DNA of 64,000 bases from Bacteroidales bacterium (GCA_029210585.1 JARGFP010000005.1:124001-188000); one strand, 5' to 3'. Shown: positions 25,330 to 34,808, counted from the stretch's first letter. Notes: generated by a model from the letters alone, not told the origin. Translations and numbers: made by a program.

Positions 25330-25782
25330 CTATTTGATCTTTTGCAACCGTTCCATCTGTCGTTGCGTATCTTTCCGCTTGATGGTTTCCCGCTTGTCGT
25401 ATTGCTTTTTTCCTCTTGCAAGGGCGATCTCGATTTTCGCCAGGCCCTTTTCATTGACAAATACCCTGAGGGCCACGATGGTCAGCCCCGATTCCTTCAC
25501 CTTGCGCAGCAACTTGTTCAGTTCTTTCCTGTTCAGCAATAGTTTGCGCTCTCTTCCCGGGTCATGGTTATTGTAGCTTGCCCAGGCATATTCAGCAATC
25601 TGCAATCCCCTGATGTACAGTTCATCCTTGTGAAAAACACAATAGGAATCAGAAAGGCTGACTTTGCCCATCCTGATGGACTTGATCTCGGTACCCTGGA
25701 GCTGGACTCCGGCAATGTACTTTTCGATCAGTTCATAGTCGTGATACGCCTTCTTGTTCTTTATGTTGATCCTGTTTGCCAT
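25330..25782 (-). CDS. smpB: SsrA-binding protein
   Basis: SmpB delivers tmRNA to stalled ribosomes for trans-translation. The 150-residue protein has the expected N-terminus ([21 protein letters not shown]), the RNA-binding oligonucleotide-binding fold with [18 protein letters not shown], the conserved [14 protein letters not shown] loop, and the basic C-terminal tail ([15 protein letters not shown]) that enters the decoding site. It starts with ATG at 25782. The tmRNA gene itself was not found in the window. Confidence 0.97.
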   Translation of the reverse strand: MANRINIKNKKAYHDYELIEKYIAGVQLQGTEIKSIRMGKVSLSDSYCVFHKDELYIRGLQIAEYAWASYNNHDPGRERKLLLNRKELNKLLRKVKESGLTIVALRVFVNEKGLAKIEIALARGKKQYDKRETIKRKDTQRQMERLQKIK

Positions 25783-25818
25783 AATATCTGTATCGTACTT
25801 GTCATTGTCACATGACTG

Positions 25819-26427
25819 TTACCGGACAGCAGCAAATGTACTAAACTCCCTTATTATTTCACTATACAGGAGGGTGTACAATTCAGAGCAGATGATGAAG
25901 CTGGTGATCATGATTAATATGGAAAGGGCAGTGAACTGGATCCTCTTCCCGGATGGAATGCGGGTCATCATGGATGTCCCGGTATGGAAAAGCAACACCG
26001 AATAAAACCCGATGAAGATAAGAAAGATCAGGCTGGGAAAGAGTTTGATCAGACCCAGGGCCAGGAAAAAAGGAAGTTGCGCATAGGCCGACAACGCGTA
26101 GAAATTCGAATCCCTGTCGTTTGCCGCAATGTTTCTTCCCAGGAAGGTGATGGTCCGGCCGGACAGGTAGATATGCGTGATCATGAGCAGGAAGACAATC
26201 ACTGTATTGATCAGTACGTACAGGAATGAATTGATGGGTGCCGATATGTGTGTAAAGACCGATCCGATCAGTGCCAGCAATGCGACGAACAATGAAATTG
26301 TGGTCACATAGCGTTTGTTGATTGATACAACCTGCCTGTCTTCTTCGGAAATGCGCTTGAATTCCGTCGTGGGACTGAGCAACAGGTTTTTGCTGCGTAT
26401 GAAAAATCTTTTTACATCCATGTACAT
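25819..26427 (-). CDS. Yip1-like multi-pass membrane protein
   Basis: This 202-residue inner-membrane protein has five predicted helices (about 44-62, 66-88, 110-127, 130-148, 165-185) after an N-terminal cytosolic stretch containing LLSPTTEFKRI. The W/E-x-x-I phrase before the first helix is typical of the Yip1/DUF1282 family. Function in bacteria is unknown to me. Start codons at 26427 and 26421 are both possible. It lies upstream of smpB in the same direction, with a 36-bp gap, so the two may be cotranscribed. Confidence 0.75.
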   Translation of the reverse strand: MYMDVKRFFIRSKNLLLSPTTEFKRISEEDRQVVSINKRYVTTISLFVALLALIGSVFTHISAPINSFLYVLINTVIVFLLMITHIYLSGRTITFLGRNIAANDRDSNFYALSAYAQLPFFLALGLIKLFPSLIFLIFIGFYSVLLFHTGTSMMTRIPSGKRIQFTALSILIMITSFIICSELYTLLYSEIIREFSTFAAVR

Positions 26428-26558
26428 GATTCAGATCTAATAAATATACGAATCTTTCTTCTTTTCATTGCATCGATCCTGGCCAAATATCCTCCTGGCG
26501 CAACTTGTTTCTGATTCAATCGTTGATATCTACACGGGCGTAGCACTACAATTTTTTT

Positions 26559-26566
26559 TATTTTTG
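26559..26566 (+). promoter_or_regulatory. -7 element immediately before miaA
   Basis: TATTTTTG matches TAnnTTTG and ends only 4 bp before the miaA ATG, so the transcript would have almost no leader. Confidence 0.45.
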
Positions 26567-26570
26567 ATAT

Positions 26571-27497
26571 ATGGCACCAGCGTTTGATCTCATTACCATT
26601 CTTGGACATACAGCCGGAGGTAAAACTGCTATTGCGGCACGAGTAGCCCATGCGCTTGGCGGGGAGGTGATCAGTGCCGACTCCAGGCAGGTGTACCGTG
26701 GTATGACGATCGGAACCGGGAAGGACCACGACGATTACCTGGTGGATGGAGCGCGCGTCCCGGTGCACCTGGTAGACATACGCGCTGCAGGTGAGGAATA
26801 CAACGTGTTTGAATTCCAGAGGGATTTTCTGGCAGTGTATTCGAGTTTAAAGGAAGCGGGAACGGTACCCGTTATGTGCGGCGGTAGCGGTATGTATATT
26901 GAATCGGTCCTCAGGCAGTACGAAATGCTGCATGTACCAGTTAATCAGCCATTAAGAGATGAGCTGGAGGGGAAGGACATGGAAGAGCTGATTGCGATTT
27001 TGGGCAGCCACAGGGCATTGCATAACCAGACGGACACCACAACCAGGAAGCGGGCTGTTCGTGCCATTGAGATTGCCGCACACATGGAGGCATCGGGTGA
27101 GGTGCCTGCTGAGGTGCCGCTGATCAGGTCCCTGACCATCGGGATCAGTCATGAACGTGACAGGCGCAGGCAGCGAATCACTTCCAGGCTCAGGTCCAGG
27201 CTGGAGCAGGGCATGATCGAAGAGGCCAGGGAATTGCTCAGGAATGGCGTAAGTCATGAAAAACTTGAATACTATGGTCTGGAGTACAAGTACCTCTCCC
27301 GTTACTTGTCAGGTGCGCTTACATACGACGAGATGTTCACCCGGCTCAACACGGCCATTCATCGTTTTGCCAAGCGCCAGATGACCTATTTCCGGGGGAT
27401 GGAGCGCAGGGGTATTCCCATCACCTGGTTGCCGGGGGAAGCTTCACCGGAGGAGAATGTCAGGCGGATTGTTGACCTGTTTTCAGGGCGCGGTTGA
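26571..27497 (+). CDS. miaA: tRNA dimethylallyltransferase
   Basis: MiaA adds a dimethylallyl group to adenosine 37 of tRNAs reading codons that start with U. The 308-residue protein has a P-loop GHTAGGKT (12-19) in place of the more usual GPTAxGKT, the substrate motif ISADSRQVYRGMTIGTGK, the VHLVDI segment, GGSGMYIESVL and the C-terminal FAKRQMTYFRG, all diagnostic. Some Bacteroidota carry two MiaA paralogues; this one, with the altered P-loop His-Thr-Ala-Gly, may be the second type. Confidence 0.94.
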   Translation: MAPAFDLITILGHTAGGKTAIAARVAHALGGEVISADSRQVYRGMTIGTGKDHDDYLVDGARVPVHLVDIRAAGEEYNVFEFQRDFLAVYSSLKEAGTVPVMCGGSGMYIESVLRQYEMLHVPVNQPLRDELEGKDMEELIAILGSHRALHNQTDTTTRKRAVRAIEIAAHMEASGEVPAEVPLIRSLTIGISHERDRRRQRITSRLRSRLEQGMIEEARELLRNGVSHEKLEYYGLEYKYLSRYLSGALTYDEMFTRLNTAIHRFAKRQMTYFRGMERRGIPITWLPGEASPEENVRRIVDLFSGRG

Positions 27498-27515
27498 TTT
27501 TTTTGGATACGGGTA

Positions 27516-27923
27516 TTATTTAAACTGCCAGGAAATTTCTGCAATATAATATATCAGGCCAGTGGCGATCAGCAGGTTAATGCCGGCGAACAGGTAGTTG
27601 TATGTAACCCGCCAGGATATAACGCTGCGTCTGACCATGATCCCGACATTGGGAATAAAGAAAGCCAGGATTGCAAAAACAGTAAACACATTCAGTATTT
27701 TTTCTTCTGTCGCTTCTTCAGTGGGTTCGGATGTTATTGAGAAGAAAAGGACCAGGTATGCCAGCAGTATAAAGGCAGCCAGGTAGAGCAGGTAGCTGGC
27801 CTTTAAAGTGATGGTGGAAACGGGTCGTTTGCGGTGCAGCCTGAAAGGTTTCAGGATGATGATCGCGATCACGTACACCAGCAGAAATGCGGTAATGAAT
27901 ATGAAATGCACCAAAAAATTCAT
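27516..27923 (-). CDS. Small four-helix membrane protein of unknown function
   Basis: From the ATG at 27923 this is a 135-residue protein with four predicted membrane helices (about 4-22, 40-60, 77-95, 106-126) and short charged loops (KPFRLHRKRP; SEPTEEATEEK). A TTG at 27950 could extend it by nine residues. I do not recognise a family. It converges with miaA (18 bp) and lies downstream of recA by 51 bp in the same direction, so it may be the last gene of the bcp-recA transcript. Confidence 0.6.
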   Translation of the reverse strand: MNFLVHFIFITAFLLVYVIAIIILKPFRLHRKRPVSTITLKASYLLYLAAFILLAYLVLFFSITSEPTEEATEEKILNVFTVFAILAFFIPNVGIMVRRSVISWRVTYNYLFAGINLLIATGLIYYIAEISWQFK

Positions 27924-27974
27924 AACAGGCTGATCGTAAGGTTCCTCCAAGTTATAAAATAGATCGCACTCTTC

Positions 27975-28988
27975 CTATTCCTCGACCTTTTGCATGATCT
28001 CCTTGATCTTTCCTTCCAGTTCTTCCGAAAGTTCGGGATTGTCTTTCAGCAACAGCTTCACTGCATCGCGTCCCTGTCCGAGCCGGGTTTCGCCATAGCT
28101 GAACCAGGAGCCGCTTTTCTTAAGGATATTGAGATCAACGCCCAGGTCGATCAGTTCCCCGACCTTCGAGATGCCCAGGCCATACATGATGTCAAATTCC
28201 GCCTTCCTGAAGGGAGGGGCCAGTTTATTTTTGACAACTTTCACCCGGGCGCGGTTGCCCTGGATATCCTCGCCATCCTTGAGTTGGCCGATCCGCCTGA
28301 TGTCCAGTCTGACAGAGGCGTAAAACTTAAGTGCATTTCCGCCTGTTGTCGTCTCCGGGTTACCAAACATCACGCCGATCTTTTCACGAAGCTGGTTGAT
28401 GAAGATGCAGGTGGTATTGGTCTTGTTGATATTTGCAGCCAGTTTACGCAGGGCCTGGGACATCAGTCTTGCCTGGAGTCCCATTTTGGATTCGCCCATT
28501 TCTCCCTCGATTTCTGCTTTTGGGGTCAGTGCTGCAACAGAGTCGATCACGATAATATCGATGGCTCCCGAACGGATCAGGTGGTCGGCAATTTCCAGCG
28601 CCTGCTCCCCGTTGTCGGGTTGTGAAATATACAGGTTTTCGATGTCAACGCCGAGTTTCTGTGCATAGAATCTGTCGAAGGCGTGTTCTGCATCAATGAA
28701 TGCTGCAATACCACCGCTCTTCTGGGCTTCAGCGATGGCATGGATCGCCAGTGTCGTTTTTCCGGAGGATTCCGGTCCGTAAATCTCGATCACACGCCCA
28801 CGCGGGTAACCGCCTATGCCAAGGGCAACATCCAGTCCTATGGAACCGCTGCCGATTACAGGTATATCTACTATGGCTGTATCTCCCATTTTCATGATTG
28901 CTCCTTTACCATAGCCTTTTTCAATCTTGTCCAGTGTCAACTGCAAGGCTTTCAGTTTTTCCTGGTTATCCTTCTTCTCGTTGCTCAT
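27975..28988 (-). CDS. recA: Recombinase RecA
   Basis: RecA forms filaments on single-stranded DNA for homologous recombination and triggers SOS self-cleavage. At 337 residues it is typical. It has Walker [10 protein letters not shown], the MAW-equivalent region, Walker [11 protein letters not shown], loop L1 with [21 protein letters not shown], the [22 protein letters not shown] loop L2, and the C-terminal acidic tail. The upstream bcp gene ends 24 bp before its start, indicating an operon. I see no LexA-box-like sequence nearby. Confidence 0.98.
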   Translation of the reverse strand: MSNEKKDNQEKLKALQLTLDKIEKGYGKGAIMKMGDTAIVDIPVIGSGSIGLDVALGIGGYPRGRVIEIYGPESSGKTTLAIHAIAEAQKSGGIAAFIDAEHAFDRFYAQKLGVDIENLYISQPDNGEQALEIADHLIRSGAIDIIVIDSVAALTPKAEIEGEMGESKMGLQARLMSQALRKLAANINKTNTTCIFINQLREKIGVMFGNPETTTGGNALKFYASVRLDIRRIGQLKDGEDIQGNRARVKVVKNKLAPPFRKAEFDIMYGLGISKVGELIDLGVDLNILKKSGSWFSYGETRLGQGRDAVKLLLKDNPELSEELEGKIKEIMQKVEE

Positions 28989-29012
28989 AGTGTTTTTCCC
29001 TGTTAATGTGTT

Positions 29013-29468
29013 TTATCCTTCAAAAATCTGCTGTGCGTGTTCTTTTGTCTTCACGTTATCAAAGATATTCTCAATGGTCCCGTCTTCGGAAATAATATAT
29101 GTCTTTCTCAGGATGCCCATATAGGATTTACCGTACATTTTCTTTTCTCCCCAGGCATTATAGGATTCCAGTATTTTTTTATCAACATCGGAGAGCAGCC
29201 TGAAAGGCAGGTCATATTTGTTGATAAAATTCTGATGTGACTTCTGGCTGTCAGCACTGACGCCGAGGATTTCGTACCCTTCGGATTGAAATCTTTCATA
29301 ATTGTCCCTGAGATCGCATGCCTCTGCTGTGCACCCCGGGGTATTGTCCTTGGGATAGAAGTACAGTACGAGCTTCTTGCCTTTGAACTGGTCGAGTGAG
29401 ACCATATTTCCTTCCTGATCCGGTGCTGCAAACTTGGGTGCCGGATCACCAATCGTTAATTCAATCAT
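29013..29468 (-). CDS. bcp: Thioredoxin-dependent thiol peroxidase (Bcp/PrxQ)
   Basis: This 151-residue peroxiredoxin reduces hydrogen peroxide and organic hydroperoxides using thioredoxin. The active site LYFYPKDNTPGCTAEACDLRD gives peroxidatic C46 and resolving C51, the CxxxxC spacing of the BCP/PrxQ class. Its partner system may be the trxB gene near 61 kb. It is the first gene of the bcp-recA unit, linking peroxide defence with DNA repair on one transcript. Confidence 0.97.
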   Translation of the reverse strand: MIELTIGDPAPKFAAPDQEGNMVSLDQFKGKKLVLYFYPKDNTPGCTAEACDLRDNYERFQSEGYEILGVSADSQKSHQNFINKYDLPFRLLSDVDKKILESYNAWGEKKMYGKSYMGILRKTYIISEDGTIENIFDNVKTKEHAQQIFEG

Positions 29469-29570
29469 AGTTGAAAGTGTTTTGTAAAATTATAAAGTTT
29501 AATTTAAACAAAGGTTGTTCGGTGTAAAGTTTATTAACAATTCGCCGGGAACAGAATGAATTTTAATTTG

Positions 29571-29578
29571 TATTTTTG
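29571..29578 (+). promoter_or_regulatory. -7 element of the TPR/PD40/SPOR gene
   Basis: TATTTTTG matches TAnnTTTG, 51 bp before the ATG. The intervening leader contains the near-palindrome TTTACC-C-GGTAAA. Confidence 0.5.
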
Positions 29579-29628
29579 ATCATTCTGAAAACCGTTACTT
29601 TACCCGGTAAAACGTTTAAAAAGGCAAT

Positions 29629-31848
29629 ATGTTTAGAACACCGAACCCCCGTTATTTCATCCCGCTGTTTTTAGTGTTTTTTCTGATCAGCCCCCGACTG
29701 ACGGGCCAGGTTCCCGAACACGAGGTTCCGGAGCTGAAGCAGCAGGCCATGACCAATTTTGAGGAGGGCGATTATGCCAGTGCAGGAAGCGCTTTCACGA
29801 AACTCATACGCCAGTTCCCGAGGGATGCCATGTACCGTTATTATGCCGGGATCTGCAATGTAGAACAGGGCACTGACCTTGAAACAGCAGTTGAATTGCT
29901 CTATTATGCGTCTACGCGCGGGGTACCGGAAGATGTATATTACTATCTCGGGGAAGCCTACCGCAAAATGTATGATTTTGAGCGGGCAAAGAAATATTAT
30001 ATTGCTTTCGACAGTGAAGCGCCGCGGAGCATGGCACGGGAACGTGATTCCAGGCTGTTGATCCGTTCCATCAATACCGCGATGCAGCTTACCGCTGCTT
30101 ATAATCCCTATGAGGTTCAGAATGTGACATTTATCAACCTGTACAATCCCATACAGGTAGAACAGATCCGGACGAAAGGTGGCAGCATGACCCGGAAACC
30201 GGATGAGTTCTTTACAGAGGATGAGGACCGGGAAGAGTTGAACGCCTGGATGTTCCTGCCAAAGAACCCAACAAGAGGGGCGAAGGTTTTTTTTGCCGGA
30301 CTGGAGCGCAGGGGGAAGGAAGGATTTCAAATCATGCAGGCAGAACGGGGCAACACCGGGAAATGGACGAACATACAGCCCGTAGAGCATTTGAATACTG
30401 CAGGGGATGAGATCCTGCCTTATTTTGACCCTGTTGGGAAGGACCTCTATTTTGCATCAGACGGTCGGGAGGGACTGGGAGGATTTGACCTGTACAGGTC
30501 GCATTATGACGAAGTGCGTGATGAGTGGTCGGAACCGGTTAGCCTGGGGTTTCCTGTGAACTCCGCTTTCGACGATTACCTGCTTCTCCCGGGGACCGAC
30601 CTGGGCATGGTGACATTCTTTTCTGCCAGACAGACAAATGAGCATTCTGTTGCGGTATTCAGGGTACACCTGAGTGAGCCAAAACAGTCGCTGGCATCAA
30701 AAAGTCCGCAGGAAATCAGGCGAATTGCGAATCTCGACGATGCTGCATCGGAAATGATGAAGGAATTTGAAGCCTACAAGGATTTTCTTACGCTTGACCA
30801 GCAGGAGGTGGGGACAGTTGATCAGCGTAATGCAAAGGACGGGAAGCCGGCACAGGGTTCGGGAATGGCAGCCAGGGTGAATGACAGGTCGGTACCCGGT
30901 CAGGATCAGATGCGTTCAGCGCAGTCTGCGGATCCCGACTACCAGGAATTGATCAGTGCTGCCCTGAAACACCAGGCTGCTTCAGATTCCCTTACTGAGC
31001 TTTCCACTGAAGCAAGGGTAAGGGTGCGCGAATCCGATGATCCCAATGAGAAGTGGCTGAGTCAGCGGCAGATCATGGTTTGGGAGAAGAAGTCCTCCGA
31101 AGCGCAGGAGCAGGCGGATCAATATTTTGCACAGATTGCTGATTACACGAAATCTGCTACGCCTTCAGTCATCGAAAAAGACACGGTCATCAAAGACATC
31201 ACCGTATACAGGTTTGCAGAAAACACCCCTTCCGGACCAGAAGGACCTTCTATACCTGACGTGACAGGAAAGGTGAAAACTGTATTCAGCGGCGGCAGCC
31301 AGAAAATACACGAGCAACCGGTGGTCCGTTCAGACCAGCAGGATACCGGTGCAACTGACCGTGAAAAAAATAAAGTGCCATCGCAACAACCTGTTGCCGG
31401 CGGGGATGAAGCGCGTGACAATTCAGCCGGGACTGTGCATGCGCCGACAGGGGCTGCAGGTCAGGTAACCGGTTCCGGAAATGCAAAGTCCCCGGAAGGG
31501 AAGGCTTCAGCGAACCAGCGATTTGAGTTGCTCTCTGCACCGCCCTATACCGATTCCAACCCGATACCTGTGGATGTTCCCCTTCCGACGGGCACCCACT
31601 ACCGGATCCAGATGGGTGTATACTCCGGTAAGGTGGATCCCGCAATCTACGGGGGTATTTCACCTGTCAATGCCATGACAGACCCTGAGCGCAACCTGGT
31701 CTTTTATTATGCCGGCAGTTTCCGGACATACGACGAGGCAAGGGACGCGCTCGACCGTGTACGTTCAGAAGGATATGCAGATGCGTTTATTGTCTCCTGG
31801 TACAATGGCGCCAAAATGTCTGTTGAAAAGGCCCGTAAACTGGAGTAG
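29629..31848 (+). CDS. Exported TPR, PD40 and SPOR-domain protein
   Basis: The product has 739 residues. A signal peptide (about 1-26, RLTGQ) precedes TPR-type helices (about 30-140: NFEEGDYASAGSAFTKLI, YYLGEAYRKMYDFERAKKYY). Then come PD40-like blades (about 255-330: LPYFDPVGKDLYFASDGR, GGFDLYRSHYDE). A long low-complexity linker (about 370-640) leads to a SPOR-like domain (about 655-739: YRIQMGVYSGKVDPAIYGG, DAFIVSWYNGAKMSVEKAR). The TPR-PD40 head is typical of envelope proteins tied to outer-membrane machinery in Bacteroidota, where the C-terminus is often OmpA; here a SPOR tail would supply peptidoglycan binding. The role in a named complex is unproven. Confidence 0.75.
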   Translation: MFRTPNPRYFIPLFLVFFLISPRLTGQVPEHEVPELKQQAMTNFEEGDYASAGSAFTKLIRQFPRDAMYRYYAGICNVEQGTDLETAVELLYYASTRGVPEDVYYYLGEAYRKMYDFERAKKYYIAFDSEAPRSMARERDSRLLIRSINTAMQLTAAYNPYEVQNVTFINLYNPIQVEQIRTKGGSMTRKPDEFFTEDEDREELNAWMFLPKNPTRGAKVFFAGLERRGKEGFQIMQAERGNTGKWTNIQPVEHLNTAGDEILPYFDPVGKDLYFASDGREGLGGFDLYRSHYDEVRDEWSEPVSLGFPVNSAFDDYLLLPGTDLGMVTFFSARQTNEHSVAVFRVHLSEPKQSLASKSPQEIRRIANLDDAASEMMKEFEAYKDFLTLDQQEVGTVDQRNAKDGKPAQGSGMAARVNDRSVPGQDQMRSAQSADPDYQELISAALKHQAASDSLTELSTEARVRVRESDDPNEKWLSQRQIMVWEKKSSEAQEQADQYFAQIADYTKSATPSVIEKDTVIKDITVYRFAENTPSGPEGPSIPDVTGKVKTVFSGGSQKIHEQPVVRSDQQDTGATDREKNKVPSQQPVAGGDEARDNSAGTVHAPTGAAGQVTGSGNAKSPEGKASANQRFELLSAPPYTDSNPIPVDVPLPTGTHYRIQMGVYSGKVDPAIYGGISPVNAMTDPERNLVFYYAGSFRTYDEARDALDRVRSEGYADAFIVSWYNGAKMSVEKARKLE

Positions 31849-31942
31849 GAATCCTGGTCACTCCGCATCCTTATTTGTATGCTGCGGAATAAAAATGACA
31901 GAAATCATATGGCAGAATCGAAAGGAATATAATTTCTTTTTA

Positions 31943-31950
31943 TATATTTG
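31943..31950 (+). promoter_or_regulatory. -7 element of clpS
   Basis: TATATTTG matches TAnnTTTG and lies 17 bp before the clpS ATG. Confidence 0.45.
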
Positions 31951-31967
31951 ATCAGATTACATTTTTA

Positions 31968-32249
31968 ATGGACAGTAACTTTTCCGGCAATCCGAATAAA
32001 AAGGGATCTGATCAGGGGCAATCTGAAAGAAGATCAGTGCTGGTGCTTCATAACGACGATATCAATACATTTGAATTCGTGATGGAGGCCCTGGAAACGG
32101 TTTGTGACCATACTTCAACACAGGCCGAGCAATGTGCGACGATCACACATTATAACGGGAAATGCGAGATTCTGAACGGTGAGTTCAGTGAACTGAAACT
32201 CGTCAGGAAAGAATTGATCGCACGCGGGTTGAAAGCAACCATAGAATAG
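31968..32249 (+). CDS. clpS: ClpS-type protease adaptor
   Basis: ClpS brings N-degron substrates to the ClpA-type unfoldase of the Clp protease. The 93-residue protein has a short disordered N-terminus, the hallmark VLHNDDINTFEFVMEALETV (the NDD/NTF hydrophobic pocket), HTSTQAEQCATITHYNGKC and a C-terminal ARGLKATIE, matching the Bacteroidota form. The unfoldase gene is not in the window. It lies 9 bp upstream of nfeD and may be cotranscribed with nfeD-floA. Confidence 0.9.
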   Translation: MDSNFSGNPNKKGSDQGQSERRSVLVLHNDDINTFEFVMEALETVCDHTSTQAEQCATITHYNGKCEILNGEFSELKLVRKELIARGLKATIE

Positions 32250-32258
32250 TTTCATACC

Positions 32259-32723
32259 ATGACAGGCATCATCATACTGATCGTCCTCGGCATTTTGCTT
32301 TTTGTGATCGAATTCCTCCTGGTTCCCGGGATTACCGTTGCGGGAGTAGGTGGATTGGTCCTGACCGTGCTGGGTGTGTACAAGGCGTTTGATGATTATG
32401 GAACAGAAACCGGAGTCTGGTTCCTGATCGGGACCCTGTTGCTGAGTATCTTCGTGATCGCCTTCTCGCTGCGTGCCAGGACCTGGCGGAAATTCATGCT
32501 CAATACCAATGTGGTCGGGACAGTTGATGAACACCAATGGGCCGGGGAAATCAAACCTGGTGATTTGGCAGAGACAATAACCAGGTTGAATCCAATGGGC
32601 AAGATCATGATCAATGATGGTGTCAGAGAAGCCAAGTCGATCGAAGGTTACATTGATGCACACAGTAAAGTGGAAATCGTTTCCATTTCAGGAACACACA
32701 TAACAGTAAAACCCAAAAAATAA
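32259..32723 (+). CDS. NfeD-like membrane protein (short form)
   Basis: This 154-residue protein has two to three membrane helices in the first 75 residues (GIIILIVLGILLFVIEFLL; VWFLIGTLLLSIFVIAFSL). A soluble OB-fold of the NfeD C-terminal type follows (VGTVDEHQWAGEIKPGD, SIEGYIDAHSKVEIVSISG). The protease domain of long NfeD is absent, as in the short forms that pair with flotillins. It ends 6 bp before floA, the classic nfeD-flotillin gene pair. Confidence 0.9.
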   Translation: MTGIIILIVLGILLFVIEFLLVPGITVAGVGGLVLTVLGVYKAFDDYGTETGVWFLIGTLLLSIFVIAFSLRARTWRKFMLNTNVVGTVDEHQWAGEIKPGDLAETITRLNPMGKIMINDGVREAKSIEGYIDAHSKVEIVSISGTHITVKPKK

Positions 32724-32729
32724 ACAGAT

Positions 32730-33734
32730 ATGGATTACACATGGATTATTATAGTAGTGGCCAGTATCATTGGCCTGTGGATTATTCTCTATTTCATCCC
32801 GATCGGGTTGTGGTTCACCGCACTGTTGTCCGGTGTAAGGATCTCGCTGCTGCAGCTCATCCTGATGCGCTGGCGGAAGGTGCCGCCCACGGTGATTGTC
32901 AGGTCGATGATCGAGGCCTATAAGGCCGGCCTGTCAGAGATCAAGCGGGATGAACTTGAAGCACACTACCTTGCCGGGGGACATGTTGAACAGGTGGTAC
33001 ATGCACTGGTATCGGCCAACAAAGCCAATATCGACCTGACCTACAATATGGCTACGGCCATCGACCTGGCAGGAAGGGATGTGCTTGAAGCAGTACAAAT
33101 GTCGGTAAACCCGAAAGTGATCAACACGCCGCCGGTTACTGCGGTTGCAAAAGACGGGATCCAGCTGATTGCCAAAGCGCGTGTTACAGTGCGTGCCTCA
33201 ATCAAGCAGCTCGTGGGTGGTGCCGGAGAGGAAACGGTACTTGCCAGGGTAGGTGAAGGCATCGTATCCTCCATCGGGTCTGCTATATCGCACAAGGAAG
33301 TATTGGAGAATCCTGATTTCATTTCAAGGATCGTTCTTGAAAAGGGACTGGATGCAGGGACTGCCTTTGAGATCCTTTCCATCGATGTGGCAGATATCGA
33401 TATCGGAAAGAACATTGGTGCAGTCCTGCAGATGGACCAGGCCAATGCCGACAAGAACATCGCCCAGGCAAAAGCGGAGGAAAGAAGGGCTATGGCTGTT
33501 GCAACGGAGCAGGAAATGAAGGCCAAGGCGCAGGAAGCAAGGGCCAAGGTAATCGAAGCGGAAGTGGAGATTCCGCTTGCCATGGCGGAAGCATTCCGCA
33601 GCGGGAATCTGGGCATTATGGACTACTACAAGCTGAAAAATATTGAAGCGGATACCACCATGCGGGATTCCATCTCAAAGGGTACAGGTAAAAAACAGGA
33701 TCGTCCGCGGCCGTCAGATAATGACAAAAAATAA
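32730..33734 (+). CDS. floA: Flotillin-like protein FloA
   Basis: FloA organises functional membrane microdomains. The 334-residue protein has an N-terminal membrane hairpin (about 4-35), the UPF0365/YqfA signature [20 protein letters not shown], an SPFH-like region ([41 protein letters not shown] is its core), and a C-terminal Ala/Glu-rich coiled coil ([20 protein letters not shown]). Together with the upstream nfeD it forms a conserved unit. A strong terminator follows 24 bp downstream. Confidence 0.95.
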   Translation: MDYTWIIIVVASIIGLWIILYFIPIGLWFTALLSGVRISLLQLILMRWRKVPPTVIVRSMIEAYKAGLSEIKRDELEAHYLAGGHVEQVVHALVSANKANIDLTYNMATAIDLAGRDVLEAVQMSVNPKVINTPPVTAVAKDGIQLIAKARVTVRASIKQLVGGAGEETVLARVGEGIVSSIGSAISHKEVLENPDFISRIVLEKGLDAGTAFEILSIDVADIDIGKNIGAVLQMDQANADKNIAQAKAEERRAMAVATEQEMKAKAQEARAKVIEAEVEIPLAMAEAFRSGNLGIMDYYKLKNIEADTTMRDSISKGTGKKQDRPRPSDNDKK

Positions 33735-33758
33735 TTGCTGGAAGACAAAGCCAGGGAC

Positions 33759-33790
33759 AAAAAAGCCGGATCATACGACCCGGCTTTTTT
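33759..33790. terminator. Bidirectional terminator between floA and the convergent hypothetical gene
   Basis: AAAAAAGCCGG at 33759-33769 pairs perfectly with CCGGCTTTTTT at 33780-33790 around a ten-base loop. T runs lie on both strands, so it can serve floA and the gene at 33812-34459. Confidence 0.9.
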
Positions 33791-33811
33791 GATTCAGTAC
33801 AGGACCTGTTG

Positions 33812-34459
33812 TTACCGTTGCTTTTTATAACCTCCCACAGCATAACCACCTTTGATTCCGCGCTGAGTTGGCGATATCGTGTCCATTTCCGGAACGGAAC
33901 GCTGTTGTTGCTCCCATCCCAGCTGGTAGATCCTGTTGACATCCGTTCGGTTTTTATAAAAGGAAATGTAAAAACTGCCGGTAAGGTAGGTGTATGGATC
34001 AACGTCCCAGAAACTCCATACCTGCTGGCCGTAGGAATGTTCCATTTCCTGGTTGTCCATGCGCGTAATTGTATACCCCGTCAAACCGGTTTTTCTGAGG
34101 GTGTAAGTAACGTGTATGCCTTCACTGCCCAACATGGAAGAGGAGTCAGCAGTCTGAATCGAAATGGCCATTTTTACTGAAGGTATGCGCGCCCCGCTGG
34201 TAAAAACAGCGGGGATATCCCGGATATAAAAGGCAAAATGGCCCGATGAATCCGTGCTGAGATCCACCCTGCGCACCAGCAATGGTTCATGTACTTCGCT
34301 GATCATCGAGAATTCAATGTTACATTCCTGGTTGGCAATGTATGTGTCGCTGGAAGCCAATGTTCCATAAAATACTATGGCTGCGGGCTCCTGTGCATTT
34401 GCGGTGTTTACTGCCAGGAATGCCAGGATGACCGCTACCAGGTTTCGCGTGATACGCAT
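33812..34459 (-). CDS. Exported protein of unknown function
   Basis: The 215-residue product has a clear signal peptide (about 1-22, ending ANAQ). The next region (IVFYGTLASSDTYIANQEC, VDLSTDSSGHFAFYI) resembles the start of Bacteroidota extracellular beta-sandwich proteins. The rest (SEGIHVTYTLRKTGLTGYTI; YTYLTGSFYISFYKNRTD) is beta-rich and ends in a basic Gly-rich tail (GGYAVGGYKKQR). I do not recognise a family. It is monocistronic, sharing the downstream terminator with floA. Confidence 0.65.
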   Translation of the reverse strand: MRITRNLVAVILAFLAVNTANAQEPAAIVFYGTLASSDTYIANQECNIEFSMISEVHEPLLVRRVDLSTDSSGHFAFYIRDIPAVFTSGARIPSVKMAISIQTADSSSMLGSEGIHVTYTLRKTGLTGYTITRMDNQEMEHSYGQQVWSFWDVDPYTYLTGSFYISFYKNRTDVNRIYQLGWEQQQRSVPEMDTISPTQRGIKGGYAVGGYKKQR

Positions 34460-34808
34460 AATGGTGATGTATTTAATTCACAACGGACAGGTCCGCTCTT
34501 AACCGGCAGGCCTTCTCATTCAAAATTATGACATTTCGGGCATAACAAAAAATTTTCAGCGCTGAAGGCAATACTTTTAGTATTAAAGACCCGACCAGGC
34601 GGTACAAGGTTCCTTTAAAACGCAAGGTGTCCGGACAATTATCCCTGTTGATATCGGGTTATCAACAGCTGTTCATTTATGAAGCAGGTCATCCTGCAGA
34701 CGACGTGCATGCTGCTGTTCAGGCTATTCACCATTTGTTAATAACCATTGTTGATGGTTTGTGGATACACTTTTTGCCGGATTTCTTGACTCCAGTGCAA
34801 TAATCGAA
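34460..34808. other. AT-rich intergenic segment with DnaA-box-like words
   Basis: No gene is evident. Between 34639 and 34768 there are several near matches to TTATCCACA: TTATCAACA (34659-34667), the reverse-oriented TGTTGATAT (34646-34654) and TGTGGATAC (34760-34768), plus TTATCCCTG (34639-34647). CTGTTGATA (34645-34653) and TATCAACAG (34660-34668) form a perfect 9-bp inverted repeat with a six-base centre. This could be a regulator site, or DnaA boxes near a replication-associated locus; the sequence alone does not decide. Confidence 0.35.
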
